Source: Halomonas halodenitrificans DSM 735
GTDB lineage: Bacteria > Pseudomonadota > Gammaproteobacteria > Pseudomonadales > Halomonadaceae
Reading direction: 5' to 3'
DNA: 64,000 nt
NCBI RefSeq assembly: GCF_000620045.1
Contig: NZ_JHVH01000015.1
Span: 1 to 64,000, forward strand
A program made the translations under genes and the position numbers. Positions 36,703-47,349 of this stretch are shown here, one piece after another. Positions within the stretch are counted from its first letter, which is position 1; each line of letters opens with the position of its first letter. Under the pieces are notes generated by a model. That model was not told where the DNA came from and made no database searches. It saw only the letters and a list, made by a program, of their open reading frames with translations.

Positions 36703-36741
36703 TTCACATCGAAATCATACAGGACTAAAATGGTCCGCAAT
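36703..36741 (+). promoter_or_regulatory. SUF operon promoter overlapped by IscR-type site
   Basis: TTCACA (36703-36708), 17 bp, TAAAAT (36726-36731) form a good sigma-70 promoter. Overlapping its -10 at 36717-36741 is a 25-bp site that fits the IscR type-1 consensus at about 20 positions, including GACT-AAAAT-GTC in the centre. The regulator encoded next is therefore likely to repress its own operon. Confidence 0.7.
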
Positions 36742-36787
36742 TGAGGCGCGGCATTCTGCCGGGCCGCTCGCCCACAGGAGGCTCGTC

Positions 36788-37252
36788 ATGCTCAAGCTCT
36801 CGCGGCTGACCGATTATGCCGCCGTGGTGATGGCGCAGATCGCTCGCCATCCCGAGCAGCCTCAGGCGGCAGCCGAGCTCGCCGAGGCCGTCCAGCTTCC
36901 GCACCCCACCGTCAGCAAGACGCTGAAGATGCTGGTCAAGGCGGGAATGCTGGAATCGCGCCGCGGTGCCCAGGGAGGCTACTCCCTGGCGCGGCCGGCC
37001 TCCGAGATCACGGCGATCGACATCATCACCGCCATCGAAGGGCCGGTGGCGATGACCGAGTGCAGTCACGCCGAGGGCGACTGCGAGCTGGTGGCTACCT
37101 GTGGCGTGGCCGACAACTGGCAACGAGTATCGCTGGGCGTGCGCACCCTGCTCGGCAGCGTGACCCTGGCCCAGCTGGCCAGCTCCACGCCGATCAAGCT
37201 GCCGGTACAGCTGCCCATCCAGAGCGTGAGCCTGGCCGTCGATACGGCCTGA
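36788..37252 (+). CDS. Rrf2-family SUF/Fe-S regulator
   Basis: This 154-residue winged-helix protein begins [19 protein letters not shown] and has the recognition helix [15 protein letters not shown]. Three cysteines in [17 protein letters not shown] are spaced C-x6-C-x5-C, close to the [2Fe-2S] cysteines of IscR. It resembles the dedicated SUF-system regulator found before sufB in xanthomonads and relatives. It probably senses Fe-S status and binds the 36717-36741 site. ACAGGAG precedes the ATG. Confidence 0.93.
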   Translation: MLKLSRLTDYAAVVMAQIARHPEQPQAAAELAEAVQLPHPTVSKTLKMLVKAGMLESRRGAQGGYSLARPASEITAIDIITAIEGPVAMTECSHAEGDCELVATCGVADNWQRVSLGVRTLLGSVTLAQLASSTPIKLPVQLPIQSVSLAVDTA

Positions 37253-37322
37253 GGCACCCAAGTTTTCAGATTCAATCGGCGAGCCTGCCTCGCCGGCCCA
37301 ACCGCCCGGGAGGGGAGAGATC

Positions 37323-38765
<1,443 letters not shown>

Positions 38766-38811
38766 TCACCCCCTGCTGCCAATCGCTTATTTGAATCAAA
38801 AGGTATTCACG

Positions 38812-39564
38812 ATGCTCGAAGTCAAGGATCTGCACGTCACGGTCGAGGGTAATGAAATCCTCAAGGGCCTTTCCATGACCATCAACGCCGGTGAGGTGCA
38901 CGCCATCATGGGGCCCAACGGCTCCGGAAAATCAACGCTGTCGGCGGTCATCGCCGGCAAGGAAGAGTATGAGGTCACCAGCGGCAGCATCACGTATGAG
39001 GGCCGCGACGTGCTGGAAATGGCCGTTGAAGAGCGGGCTCAGGCCGGCCTGCTGCTGGGCTTTCAATACCCGGTAGAGATTCCGGGGGTCAAGAACATCT
39101 ACCTGCTCAAGGCGGCTCTCAATGCCAAGCGCGAGGCCGAAGGACTGGGCGAGATCCCGGCACCCGAGTTCATGAAGCTGATCAAGGAGAAGATCGCCGA
39201 AATGAAGATGGACGCCAGCTTCCTGCAGCGCTCCGTCAATGAAGGCTTCTCCGGCGGCGAGAAGAAGCGCAACGAGATTCTCCAGATGCTGGTGTTGCAA
39301 CCCCGGCTCGCCATGCTCGACGAAATCGACTCCGGGCTGGACATCGATGCCATGAAAGTCGTGGCGGATGGGGTGAACTCGCTGCGTTCCGAGGAGCATG
39401 CCATCTTGCTGGTGACCCACTATCAGCGCCTGCTCGATTACATCGTGCCCGATCGCGTGCATGTTCTGGTCGATGGCCGCATCGTCAAGAGTGGTGATGC
39501 TGACCTGGCGCGCGAACTCGAATCCCGTGGCTATGACTGGGTGCTGGAGGAGTCTGCCGCATGA
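38812..39564 (+). CDS. sufC: SUF ATPase SufC
   Basis: This 250-residue ABC-type ATPase drives conformational change of SufB-SufD. Walker A is GPNGSGKST near residues 33-41, the signature FSGGEKKRNEIL, and Walker B MLDEIDSGLDID. The switch is THYQRLLDY. A longer in-frame opening starts inside sufB, but ATG 38812 has AAAAGG 9 bp upstream and the normal N-terminus MLEVKDLHV. It overlaps sufD at 39561-39564. Confidence 0.97.
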   Translation: MLEVKDLHVTVEGNEILKGLSMTINAGEVHAIMGPNGSGKSTLSAVIAGKEEYEVTSGSITYEGRDVLEMAVEERAQAGLLLGFQYPVEIPGVKNIYLLKAALNAKREAEGLGEIPAPEFMKLIKEKIAEMKMDASFLQRSVNEGFSGGEKKRNEILQMLVLQPRLAMLDEIDSGLDIDAMKVVADGVNSLRSEEHAILLVTHYQRLLDYIVPDRVHVLVDGRIVKSGDADLARELESRGYDWVLEESAA

Positions 39565-40910
39565 GTGAAGAAACACAGCATTTTCTCGATCGTCTGGCCG
39601 ACATTCGCGCCGGTCGTGAGTCCGAGCCGACCTGGATCGCCGCTCGACGCCAGGCGGGGGCGGCGCGCTTCGAGGCAATGGGCTTCCCCACGCGCCGCGA
39701 CGAAGCCTGGAAATACACCGATGTGCGTGCCATCGCCCGGGGGGAGTTCGCCCTGGCGCGAGACGCCGAGTTTTCTCCGGCCAGCGCCGCGGCCCTGACG
39801 CTGCCCATCGATACTCATCGGCTGACCTTTGTCGATGGCGTCTTCGCCCCGGCCCTGTCGACACTCGATGGCTTGCCGGAAGGGGTTTCCCTGCAGCCGC
39901 TCTCGGCGGCGCTGGTCGAGAACCACGAGGCGGTAGGCGGCCCCCTGGGTCGGCTCACCGGTGTCGAGTTCTCGCCCTTCTCGGCGCTGAACACCGCCTT
40001 CATGGAAGAGGGGGCCGTGCTGCGCCTGGCGCCGGGCACCGTGGTCGAGAAGCCGATCACCCTGCAGTTCCTGTCTCGCCGTGGCGAGGCGCCGGTGATG
40101 AGCCATCCGCGTGTCCTGGTGCAGGCCGGCGGGCGCAGCCAGGCGACCCTGATCGAGCATCACGTGGGCGAGGAGGGCGCCGCCAACTTCACCAACCTGG
40201 TGGAAGAGGTGATTCTCGAGCGCAATGCCATCCTCACCCATTACAAGCTGCAGGAGGCACCGCTTGCCGATCTGCACATCGCCTCGATCCATGTCGAGCA
40301 GGCCCGTGACAGTCGGTATACCTCGTTCAACCTGAACCTGGGTGGCGCCCTGGTGCGTACCGACCTGATCAGCGAGCTGAACGGCGAGAATGCCACCTGT
40401 GACTTCTATGGCCTGTTCTATGGCGAGGGTCGTCAGCATGTGGACAGCCACACCCTGGCCAATCATAACGCGCCCCATACCTTCTCCAACGAGAACTACA
40501 AGGGCATCCTCGACGACCGGGCTCATGGCGTGTTCAACGGCAAGGTGGTGGTCAAGCGCGACAGCCAGAAGATCGAAGGCTTCCAGAGCAACGCCAACCT
40601 GCTGCTCTCCGATCGCGCCGAGATCGACGCCAAGCCCGAGCTCGAGATCTACGCCGATGACGTCAAGTGCTCCCATGGCACCACCACCGGCCAGCTCGAC
40701 GAGGAGGCGATCTACGCCTTGCGCAGCCGCGGCATCGATCGCCAGACCGCGCGTGGTCTGCTGACCCTGGCCTTCGCGGGCGAGGTGCTGGAAGAGGTGG
40801 GCCTGGATGCCATCTCGGAGCGTGTTGAACTCGCCGTCGCCGGCAAGCTCCCCGAGCGCTTCAATCTGGCCGGGCTGGTGGAAGTCGCCGTAGCCCTGGA
40901 TGACGAGTAA
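39561..40910 (+). CDS. sufD: Fe-S assembly protein SufD
   Basis: This 449-residue SufB paralogue is partner in the SufBC2D scaffold and needed for iron entry. RRDEAWKYTDVRAIARGEF near the N-terminus is followed by the beta-helix core. The C-terminal DDVKCSHGTTTGQLDEEAIYALRSRGIDRQTARGLL (in parts: VKCSHGTTTGQLD, LRSRGIDRQTAR) carries the conserved Cys-Ser-His. The start overlaps the sufC stop as ATGA. Confidence 0.97.
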   Translation: MSEETQHFLDRLADIRAGRESEPTWIAARRQAGAARFEAMGFPTRRDEAWKYTDVRAIARGEFALARDAEFSPASAAALTLPIDTHRLTFVDGVFAPALSTLDGLPEGVSLQPLSAALVENHEAVGGPLGRLTGVEFSPFSALNTAFMEEGAVLRLAPGTVVEKPITLQFLSRRGEAPVMSHPRVLVQAGGRSQATLIEHHVGEEGAANFTNLVEEVILERNAILTHYKLQEAPLADLHIASIHVEQARDSRYTSFNLNLGGALVRTDLISELNGENATCDFYGLFYGEGRQHVDSHTLANHNAPHTFSNENYKGILDDRAHGVFNGKVVVKRDSQKIEGFQSNANLLLSDRAEIDAKPELEIYADDVKCSHGTTTGQLDEEAIYALRSRGIDRQTARGLLTLAFAGEVLEEVGLDAISERVELAVAGKLPERFNLAGLVEVAVALDDE

Positions 40911-40956
40911 GGACGATGAGTGAGAATGACCGCGATATCCTGAGGAGATTCCTGCC

Positions 40957-42213
40957 ATGACCGACCTGGCCACCCGCGCGCCCGTGACACCGACCCTCGA
41001 TGTCGCGGCAATTCGCGCTGACTTTCCGATTCTCTCGCGCCGGATCCATGGCAGGCCGCTGGTCTATCTCGACAATGCGGCGACGAGCCAGACTCCGAGC
41101 CGGGTAATCGCCGCCTTCGATGCCTATTACGGCGGCTACAATGCCAATATCCATCGGGGGCTGCACACCCTGGCGGATGAGGCCACGGCCGCCTTCGAGG
41201 GCACGCGGGAGGTGGCTCGCGGTTTCCTGAACGCGAAGGAAAGCCGCGAGATCATCTTCACTCGTGGCACCACCGAGGCGATCAACCTGGTGGCCAACAG
41301 CTGGGGGCGCGCCAACCTCAAGCCCGGCGACGAGGTGCTCGTCTCGCGACTCGAACATCACTCCAACATCGTGCCCTGGCAGATGCTGGCCACCGAGATC
41401 GGCTTCACCCTCAAGGTGATCCCGGTGGATGAGCGGGGCGTGCTGGATCTCGACGCCTACCGCGAACTGTTCAGCGAACGCACCCGGCTGGTGGCGGTGA
41501 ATCACGTCTCCAATGCCTTCGGCACCGTCAACCCGGTCAAGGCGATGGCCGCCATTGCCCACGCCCGGGGGGCGCGCATTCTCGTCGATGGTGCCCAGGC
41601 GGCGCCTCATCAGCGGGTGGATGTACAGGATCTCGATGCCGATTTCTATGCCTTCTCCGGCCACAAGGTCTATGGCCCCACCGGGGTCGGCGTGCTCTAC
41701 GGCAAGGCGGAACTGCTCGAGTCAATGCCGCCCTGGCAGGGCGGTGGCGAGATGATCGCCACCGTTTCCTTCGAGACCGCTACCACCTTCGCCGAGATTC
41801 CCCACAAGTTCGAGGCCGGCACGCCGGCCATTGCGGAGGTGATCGCCCTGGGGGAGGCGCTGAAGTGGGTAAATGGTATCGGCGTCGATGCCATCGGTGA
41901 CTGGGAAGGGCGGCTACTGGCCCATGCCACCGAGCGGGTTTTGAGAATCGATGGCCTGCGCATCCTGGGTACCGCGCCCGACAAGGCCGGGGTGCTTTCC
42001 TTCGTGGTCGACGGGGCCCATTCCCAGGATATCGGCCTGCTTATCGATCAGCTCGGGGTGGCGATCCGTACCGGCCACCACTGTGCCCAGCCGTTGCTCG
42101 CTCACTTTGGCGTTGACGCCACCTGCCGGGCGTCGTTTGCCGCCTATAACACCCTCGAGGAGGTCGATGTCTTCGCCGAGGCTCTGGAGCGCGTGATCGG
42201 CATGGTCAGGTAG
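40957..42213 (+). CDS. sufS: Cysteine desulfurase SufS
   Basis: This 418-residue class-V PLP enzyme provides persulfide sulfur for SUF. VYLDNAATSQTP opens the fold. The PLP lysine is in FSGHKVYGPTGVGVLYG. The active-site cysteine is in RTGHHCAQPLL near residue 373, with the short loop of group-II desulfurases, which normally need a SufE or SufU partner. None is encoded in this operon. TGAGGAG precedes the ATG. Confidence 0.96.
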   Translation: MTDLATRAPVTPTLDVAAIRADFPILSRRIHGRPLVYLDNAATSQTPSRVIAAFDAYYGGYNANIHRGLHTLADEATAAFEGTREVARGFLNAKESREIIFTRGTTEAINLVANSWGRANLKPGDEVLVSRLEHHSNIVPWQMLATEIGFTLKVIPVDERGVLDLDAYRELFSERTRLVAVNHVSNAFGTVNPVKAMAAIAHARGARILVDGAQAAPHQRVDVQDLDADFYAFSGHKVYGPTGVGVLYGKAELLESMPPWQGGGEMIATVSFETATTFAEIPHKFEAGTPAIAEVIALGEALKWVNGIGVDAIGDWEGRLLAHATERVLRIDGLRILGTAPDKAGVLSFVVDGAHSQDIGLLIDQLGVAIRTGHHCAQPLLAHFGVDATCRASFAAYNTLEEVDVFAEALERVIGMVR

Positions 42214-42266
42214 GCCATGCCCAGGTAAACGATGGTCGGACAAGGAACCGCTAGAAAAGGAACGCC

Positions 42267-42839
42267 ATGAGCGACAACGAGCAGATATCCAGCCTTCACA
42301 AGGGACAGGAGTTGCCCCTGCAGCGCGATGTGGAGGCGATCTCCATCCCCTTCGGCAAGACCGTGACGCTTGCCGAAGATAGCTTGGTAAGCGTCATGCA
42401 GGCCAAGGGCAGCATGCTCAGCGTCGGCTTCGAGGGGCGCCTCTACCTGATAGAGGGCGCCAACCTCGATGCCGTTGGCCTCGAGGCACTGCCCCGGCCG
42501 ACCCTGCACGAGGAGGCCGGCGATGAGGAGATAGAGCAGTTCGTCTGGGACCAGCTACGCACCTGCTTCGATCCCGAGATACCCGTCAATATCGTCGATC
42601 TGGGCCTGGTCTATGGCTGCCGCCTCGAGCGCTTGATCAGCGGCGAGCGCATCGTCACCATTCGCATGACACTTACCGCACCCGGCTGCGGCATGGGGGA
42701 TGTGATTGCCGCCGATGCGCGCAACAAGATTCTCGGTGCCCCTCAGGTCAGCAAGGTTCATACGGATATCGTCTTCGATCCGCCCTGGAGTCGTGAGATG
42801 ATGAGCGACGAGGCCAAGCTCGAGCTCGGCATGTTCTAG
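42267..42839 (+). CDS. sufT: SUF accessory Fe-S protein SufT (DUF59/MIP18)
   Basis: This 190-residue protein has a C-terminal MIP18 domain: CFDPEIPVNIVDLGLVYG, then MTLTAPGCGMGDVIAADA with the conserved Cys. The N-terminal approx. 90 residues are the SufT-specific part. SufT helps mature Fe-S proteins when demand is high. AAAAGGA precedes the ATG. It closes the suf cluster; I see no clear terminator after it. Confidence 0.93.
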   Translation: MSDNEQISSLHKGQELPLQRDVEAISIPFGKTVTLAEDSLVSVMQAKGSMLSVGFEGRLYLIEGANLDAVGLEALPRPTLHEEAGDEEIEQFVWDQLRTCFDPEIPVNIVDLGLVYGCRLERLISGERIVTIRMTLTAPGCGMGDVIAADARNKILGAPQVSKVHTDIVFDPPWSREMMSDEAKLELGMF

Positions 42840-42909
42840 CGTACCGCGCCCCGGTGCCATGCGGTGATCGAGCAGGGCGTCGTAGGCACAGAGGCAACAG
42901 GAGATGCCG

Positions 42910-43641
42910 ATGAGGCGGGTGGCATGGCGAATCCTGCGGGCCATCCTGATGATGCTGGGCACGGTGGCGCTGCTGGCGATAGTGATCTTGCTTGGCGCCA
43001 ACTTCTGGATGCTCGGGCAGACTGGAGAGCGCATCGAGCACGACCTGTCGCAGTGTCGTGTGGAACGGGTGGGCATCGTCTTCGGTACATCGCACTGGAC
43101 CCGTAGCGGACACCGCAATCCTTACTTCGAGGCGCGCATGAGTGCCTCGGCGCACTTGCTGCGCCTGGGGCGGGTCGACCACCTGCTACTCTCCGGTGAC
43201 AACCGCACCCTCTCCTACAACGAACCCATCACCATGTGGCGCGACCTGCTGGGCCGAGAGGTGCCCGAGGCGGCCATGACGCTGGATTATGCCGGTTTCA
43301 GCACCTTCGATACCCTGGCTCGGGCGCGCGACGTGTTCGGCGTCGAGCGGGCGTTGTTGATTACCCAGGCGTGGCACCTTCCGCGGGCGCTGTTTATCGC
43401 CGAGTCGCTCGGCATCGAGGCCCAGGGCTGTGCCGTGGTGGAGCACAAGGCAGGGGGACAGTGGCGTCTGGCGGCGCGAGAGTGGCTGGCACGCCTGGCG
43501 ACGCTGGGTGATCTCTACCTGTGGGGACGAAAGCCCCATTTCCTGGGTCCCCGCGAGCCGCTCGACATCCGCTCGCGGGAAGAACTTGAGGCTGAGCAGC
43601 CAGGCTGGTCGGCCCATACATCCTTGGGCCAGGAGCGCTGA
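42910..43641 (+). CDS. sanA: SanA/YdcF-type DUF218 inner-membrane protein
   Basis: This 243-residue protein has one N-terminal helix (residues 10-32) and a periplasmic DUF218 domain. VGIVFGTSHWTRSGHRNPYFEARMSAS, HLLLSGDNRTLSYNEP and LLITQAWHLPRALFIAESLG are its motifs (the first in parts). SanA supports the envelope barrier to vancomycin at high temperature. ATG 42910 is chosen over 42904 because AGGAG is 7 bp away from the former and touches the latter. Confidence 0.9.
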   Translation: MRRVAWRILRAILMMLGTVALLAIVILLGANFWMLGQTGERIEHDLSQCRVERVGIVFGTSHWTRSGHRNPYFEARMSASAHLLRLGRVDHLLLSGDNRTLSYNEPITMWRDLLGREVPEAAMTLDYAGFSTFDTLARARDVFGVERALLITQAWHLPRALFIAESLGIEAQGCAVVEHKAGGQWRLAAREWLARLATLGDLYLWGRKPHFLGPREPLDIRSREELEAEQPGWSAHTSLGQER

Positions 43642-43647
43642 AGAGGC

Positions 43648-44097
43648 TCAGCGCCGTTTGTCGCGAGTCTTCTGGAGGGCATAGAGCTCACGGATCAACG
43701 CTCGACACCCTTTCCAGCACTCCTCTACCTTGGGCTCCATGGCATCGGGCAGGGGATGGGTCATCAGGTTGGAGAGCGATTGCATCAGCACTCGCTCCTG
43801 TTCCAGCAGCTCACCGATCACCACCTGGCGCTCGTTACCGACGAAACTCTTCAAACGACTCCATAACCACATGTAGTCGTCCCGTTCGACGTCGGCATCC
43901 CGCGGTAGCATGTTGAGATGCAATCGAGCGAGTGTCTGCAGCTCGCGCATCGACCGACTGCGAGCCTCGTAATGGGGCTTGAGAGCGTCGCGCAGCGATG
44001 GTCGCAGGCGCTCCAGATTGTCCTGAAAGTAGTCGATGCTGTCGGCCAGCGCTTCTAGTACGCTGTCCATCGCCACTTGGCGATTGTCGAGAAACAT
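43648..44097 (-). CDS. Helical hypothetical protein
   Basis: This 149-residue protein is predicted by eye as all alpha. MFLDNRQVAMDSVLEALADSIDYFQDNLERL begins it (in parts: LEALADSIDYF), followed by several amphipathic helices with conserved-looking Trp (MWLWSRLKSFVGNERQVVIGELLEQE). No signal or membrane span is seen. It may be a four-helix bundle; the family is not recognised. GGGGG lies about 9 bp before the ATG. It is convergent with sanA. Confidence 0.65.
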   Translation of the reverse strand: MFLDNRQVAMDSVLEALADSIDYFQDNLERLRPSLRDALKPHYEARSRSMRELQTLARLHLNMLPRDADVERDDYMWLWSRLKSFVGNERQVVIGELLEQERVLMQSLSNLMTHPLPDAMEPKVEECWKGCRALIRELYALQKTRDKRR

Positions 44098-44220
44098 GAG
44101 CGGTCACCCCCTTTGGTGACGCAGATTGTGGCGGGGGAAACACTGTTTTGCTACCCCCCGGAATGGAATAAATGTGTAATCCTCGATGCCCATTGGGCCT
44201 GGCCTGTGCATGACTGGCAA

Positions 44221-45129
44221 TTACCCCTTGGGTTTAGGCGGCGCCTTGCGGGCCGGGGCAGCATGTTTTTCCAGATGTTCGATGATCAGGCCGGCGATAT
44301 CCTTGCCGGTGGCGCTCTCGATGCCCTGCAGCCCCGGCGATGAATTGACCTCCATGATGACCGGACCATGATTGGCACGCAGCAGGTCGACCCCGGCGAC
44401 CCGCAGCCCCATGGCCTTGGCGGCACGAATCGCCGTCGAGCGCTCCTCGGGGGTGATGCGAATCACGCTGGCGGTGCCGCCACGGTGCAGGTTGGAGCGA
44501 AACTCCCCCTCGGCGGCCTGGCGCTTCATGGTGGCGACCACCTTGTCGCCGATCACCAGGCAGCGAATATCGGCCCCCTTGGCTTCCTTGATGTACTCCT
44601 GGACCATGATGTTGGCCTTCATACCCATGAAGGCCTGGATCACGCTCTCGGCGGCCTGGTTGGTTTCTGCCAGTACCACGCCGATGCCCTGGGTACCCTC
44701 CAGAAGCTTGATGACCAACGGGGCATTCTTGACCATGGTAATCAGGTCCGGAATATCGTCAGGGGAGTGGGCGAAGCCGGTGATGGGCAGGCCCAGTCCC
44801 TTGCGTGAGAGTAGCTGCAGGGAGCGCAGCTTGTCACGGGAACGAGTGATGGCGACATTGTCGTTCAGCACATAGGTACCCATCATCTCGAACTGGCGCA
44901 GCACCGCACAGCCATAGAAGGTCACCGAGGCGCCGATCCGGGGGATGACCGCATCGAAGGGCTCCAGCTCCTGTCCCCTGTAGTGAATCGAGGGGTGGTG
45001 GGCGGCGATACTCATGTAGCAGCGCAGGGTGTCGACCACCCGGGCAGTATGGCCGCGCTGTTCGGCTGCTTCCACCAGGCGTCGCGTGGAGTAGAGGTTA
45101 CGGTTGCGTGACAGCAGCGCAATATGCAT
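44221..45129 (-). CDS. rimK: Ribosomal protein S6 glutamate ligase RimK
   Basis: This 302-residue ATP-grasp enzyme adds glutamates to the C-terminus of ribosomal protein S6 (and makes poly-glutamate in vitro). [22 protein letters not shown], then [43 protein letters not shown] and [15 protein letters not shown] follow the family exactly (in parts). In pseudomonads RimK controls ribosome composition and lifestyle. GGAG precedes ATG 45129. It is 32 bp behind rimB. Confidence 0.96.
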   Translation of the reverse strand: MHIALLSRNRNLYSTRRLVEAAEQRGHTARVVDTLRCYMSIAAHHPSIHYRGQELEPFDAVIPRIGASVTFYGCAVLRQFEMMGTYVLNDNVAITRSRDKLRSLQLLSRKGLGLPITGFAHSPDDIPDLITMVKNAPLVIKLLEGTQGIGVVLAETNQAAESVIQAFMGMKANIMVQEYIKEAKGADIRCLVIGDKVVATMKRQAAEGEFRSNLHRGGTASVIRITPEERSTAIRAAKAMGLRVAGVDLLRANHGPVIMEVNSSPGLQGIESATGKDIAGLIIEHLEKHAAPARKAPPKPKG

Positions 45130-45161
45130 CGGTTCGCTCCGGCCGAGTGGGACACATGGCG

Positions 45162-45608
45162 TCAGGGGTTGCCGTGCAGGAAGGCGGCGCCGGGCGCCAC
45201 CAACAGGCGACGCAGGGCCCGTCGGCCCAGCAACATGGGGTGGTGCATGTTGCTCCTGTCGGTCAGGGTGAGTTCTATCGGATAGGCCAGTGAGCCGAGA
45301 CGCATGGGCGTGCGAATCACGTAGCGCCACTCCTGCTGACCATTGGAACTACGCACCCTGCGACGGTCGTGGAGCGGCATGCGGAAGGCCTTGGGCGGCG
45401 AGTCGGAGTCGTTGCCGGGCAGGGTGAAGCTCACCCATGGCTGGCCCTGTTCCTCGAACTGTTCGATATTCTCGGCATGCAGAGCCGAGGTGCGTGCCCC
45501 GGTGTCTGCCTTGGCACACAGCACGAGCTGCATCTCCGGTAGCTCGACCATCTCGCGGCGGCCGATCACCGCCTTGGGGGTATAAGGCAGTTCCTTCATC
45601 ATTGTCAT
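45162..45608 (-). CDS. rimB: RimB-like retropepsin-type protease
   Basis: This 148-residue protein has the retropepsin-like core [20 protein letters not shown] with the single catalytic Asp-Thr-Gly, as in the DUF785/RimB proteins. RimB is a zinc-dependent protease that removes glutamates added by Rim[17 protein letters not shown] is the conserved tail. ATG 45608 has AAGGCG upstream; further ATGs at 45602 and 45599 are possible. It sits directly upstream of rimK. Confidence 0.92.
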   Translation of the reverse strand: MTMMKELPYTPKAVIGRREMVELPEMQLVLCAKADTGARTSALHAENIEQFEEQGQPWVSFTLPGNDSDSPPKAFRMPLHDRRRVRSSNGQQEWRYVIRTPMRLGSLAYPIELTLTDRSNMHHPMLLGRRALRRLLVAPGAAFLHGNP

Positions 45609-45623
45609 GGGTCGTTTTCGCCT

Positions 45624-46643
45624 TTAGCGCGTCAGGGCCACAAGCCGCCTGCCGATGGGCGAGTCGGCGGGCGCCTCGCGCAAGGTCATCAGCACCGGCA
45701 GCCTCAGCCTGGGAATCAGGGCCAGGTCACGGGCCACTCTCATGAAGTCTGCCTGTTCGCAGCATGCCAGGCGTTCGAGGTAGCGCGGCAGACGCTGGCC
45801 ATCCTCGAGATGCGACCAGCCCCGCGCGGCAATGGCCGCCAGCAGGTCGGGGCCACAGGCGTTGGCATCGGTGAGCAGGCCATCAAACCAGTCACCGGCG
45901 GCCTCGCTGCCTGATGCGGCCCTCACGCATGCGCACAGGGTCTCGATATCACCGACCTCGGCGGCTGCCTCGCCTCGGGCACGCAGCGCCGCGGCCAGGT
46001 CGTCATCGATGGCCACATGTTCCAGACAGTAGCACAGGGAGGTCAAGACCTCGGTGGGCAGGTCGGGCAGCCTTCGGCTGAGCCGGCGTTGTTCTTCGTG
46101 GTCCATGCGTACCGCGAAGTCGGCCAGGCCCTGGAGACCGAGAGCCTGCCAGTCGAGTGTCTGCTGGCCGCTCAGATAGGCCTCCACCGGTTCCAGGTGC
46201 GAGCTGGCCGGTCGCCCCAGGTCGTGACTGGCGCGGGCGTGGAGCATGGCCTGGAAGGGGAGTGAGGGGGTGAAGGCCAGCGGATTGTCCTTCATCAAGT
46301 TATCCACCGCCTGGCCATCCTCACGGCCGACAGTGGTCACGTTGTGGCCCAGGGTCTCGAGCAGCCGTTGCACGAAGGCGTCACGAGAGGCCGGGTCGAG
46401 CCGGCCTTCTTCGTCCAGTGGCAAGGCCAGAAACCAGATCAGCGGATCGGACATGTCGCCCAGGCGGAAGACCAGTCCCAGGCGAGCCTGGCCCTGCCAG
46501 GGCATCGGCCAAGGGGCCGCTTCGGCCTCCAGGGCCTCCAGGGTCGCCATCTCGCAGGGCTCCACGCGCCGGCCTAGGTGATAGAGTCGCACCTCGGCAC
46601 CGCTGCGCACGAAGAAGTCGTGAAGGGTGTGGATGGGTTGCAT
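45624..46643 (-). CDS. DUF3549-type hypothetical protein
   Basis: This 339-residue soluble protein begins MQPIHTLHDFFVRSGAEVRLYHLGRRVE, which I associate with the DUF3549 family of gammaproteobacteria (from memory). The second half is helical and repeat-like (LADFAVRMDHEEQRRLSRRLPDLP). Its function is unknown. GGAG precedes ATG 46643. It is only 15 bp upstream of rimB, so it may form one transcript with rimB-rimK. Confidence 0.75.
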   Translation of the reverse strand: MQPIHTLHDFFVRSGAEVRLYHLGRRVEPCEMATLEALEAEAAPWPMPWQGQARLGLVFRLGDMSDPLIWFLALPLDEEGRLDPASRDAFVQRLLETLGHNVTTVGREDGQAVDNLMKDNPLAFTPSLPFQAMLHARASHDLGRPASSHLEPVEAYLSGQQTLDWQALGLQGLADFAVRMDHEEQRRLSRRLPDLPTEVLTSLCYCLEHVAIDDDLAAALRARGEAAAEVGDIETLCACVRAASGSEAAGDWFDGLLTDANACGPDLLAAIAARGWSHLEDGQRLPRYLERLACCEQADFMRVARDLALIPRLRLPVLMTLREAPADSPIGRRLVALTR

Positions 46644-46790
46644 GGCATCTCCGCTTGTCAGAACGTGCACTCTACCGCGGCATTACCGGGCTGTCAGCCA
46701 GTGTCATCGAGGTTGCCTCGACGTTGATCAAATATTGTTCGGCCTTCGTCAGTGCCCACGACATCCGGGCTCGCGCACTCTTTCCAGTGG

Positions 46791-46799
46791 TTATCCACA
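46791..46799 (+). promoter_or_regulatory. Single perfect DnaA box
   Basis: TTATCCACA equals the strict DnaA consensus. It stands alone in the 281-bp gap before yqcC. There is no cluster of boxes or AT-rich unwinding element, so it is not an origin. Confidence 0.4.
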
Positions 46800-46924
46800 G
46801 GCCCGTTCACGGAAACTGTGAATGACCCTGAGCGGGGGATAAAACGTGGATCACGGCGGCGACGGCTGGTCACTGGTCGACAGGAGCGGGATAATGGCAT
46901 CCCACTCGAATGGGAGCTTCCCCG

Positions 46925-47257
46925 ATGACGGTTCACGACGAACTCGACACATCCCTGCGCCGGCTCGAGGCCACCATGAAGGCCGTCAACCTGTGGCGCA
47001 TGGACACGCCGGAGCCCGGCGCCTTCGACAGCCAGGAACCCTTCTGCGTCGATACCATGACGCTTCCGCAGTGGCTGCGCTTCGTATTCATTGCTCGTCT
47101 GGATGCCCTGGTGGAACGTCGCGCGCCTCTGCCGGCACGCTGTGATGTGGCCCCGGCGCTGGAGGCCTATCTCACTCAGGAGGGTGTGCGCGCCGGTGAT
47201 CGGCTGCTGCTGCGTCAGGCGGTGGAGGAGGTCGACCGCCTGGTCACCGAGAACTGA
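46925..47257 (+). CDS. yqcC: YqcC-like protein (DUF446)
   Basis: This 110-residue helical protein begins MTVHDELDTSLRRLEATMKAVNLW and contains EPFCVDTMTLPQWLRFVFIARLDALVE (in parts), matching YqcC. Homologues are often near truC and rRNA or tRNA modification genes; here it is alone. ATG 46925 is preceded by GGGAG 8-9 bp away; ATG 46910 is less well placed. Molecular function is unknown. Confidence 0.88.
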   Translation: MTVHDELDTSLRRLEATMKAVNLWRMDTPEPGAFDSQEPFCVDTMTLPQWLRFVFIARLDALVERRAPLPARCDVAPALEAYLTQEGVRAGDRLLLRQAVEEVDRLVTEN

Positions 47258-47283
47258 GCCGACGAACCTTGCCGGGTTCGACC

Positions 47284-47330
47284 GCCAGACACAACAGGGC
47301 CCGCCATTGGCGGGCCCCGTTGTGTCTGGC
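47284..47330. terminator. 47-bp near-perfect hairpin between yqcC and ompW
   Basis: GCCAGACACAAC + GGGCCCGCC pair with GGCGGGCCC + GTTGTGTCTGGC around ATT, with one mismatch (A296/C318 in the last three digits). This bidirectional hairpin separates convergent genes. Confidence 0.75.
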
Positions 47331-47349
47331 GCGAGAGGGGGCAGTGGGG

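Noticed and set aside
39531..40973. 480-codon frame opposite sufD
   Set aside because: sufD is unmistakable and in operon with its neighbours.
46791..46799. Possible replication origin near the DnaA box
   Set aside because: Only one box, no AT-rich unwinding region and no dnaA/dnaN/gidA genes nearby.
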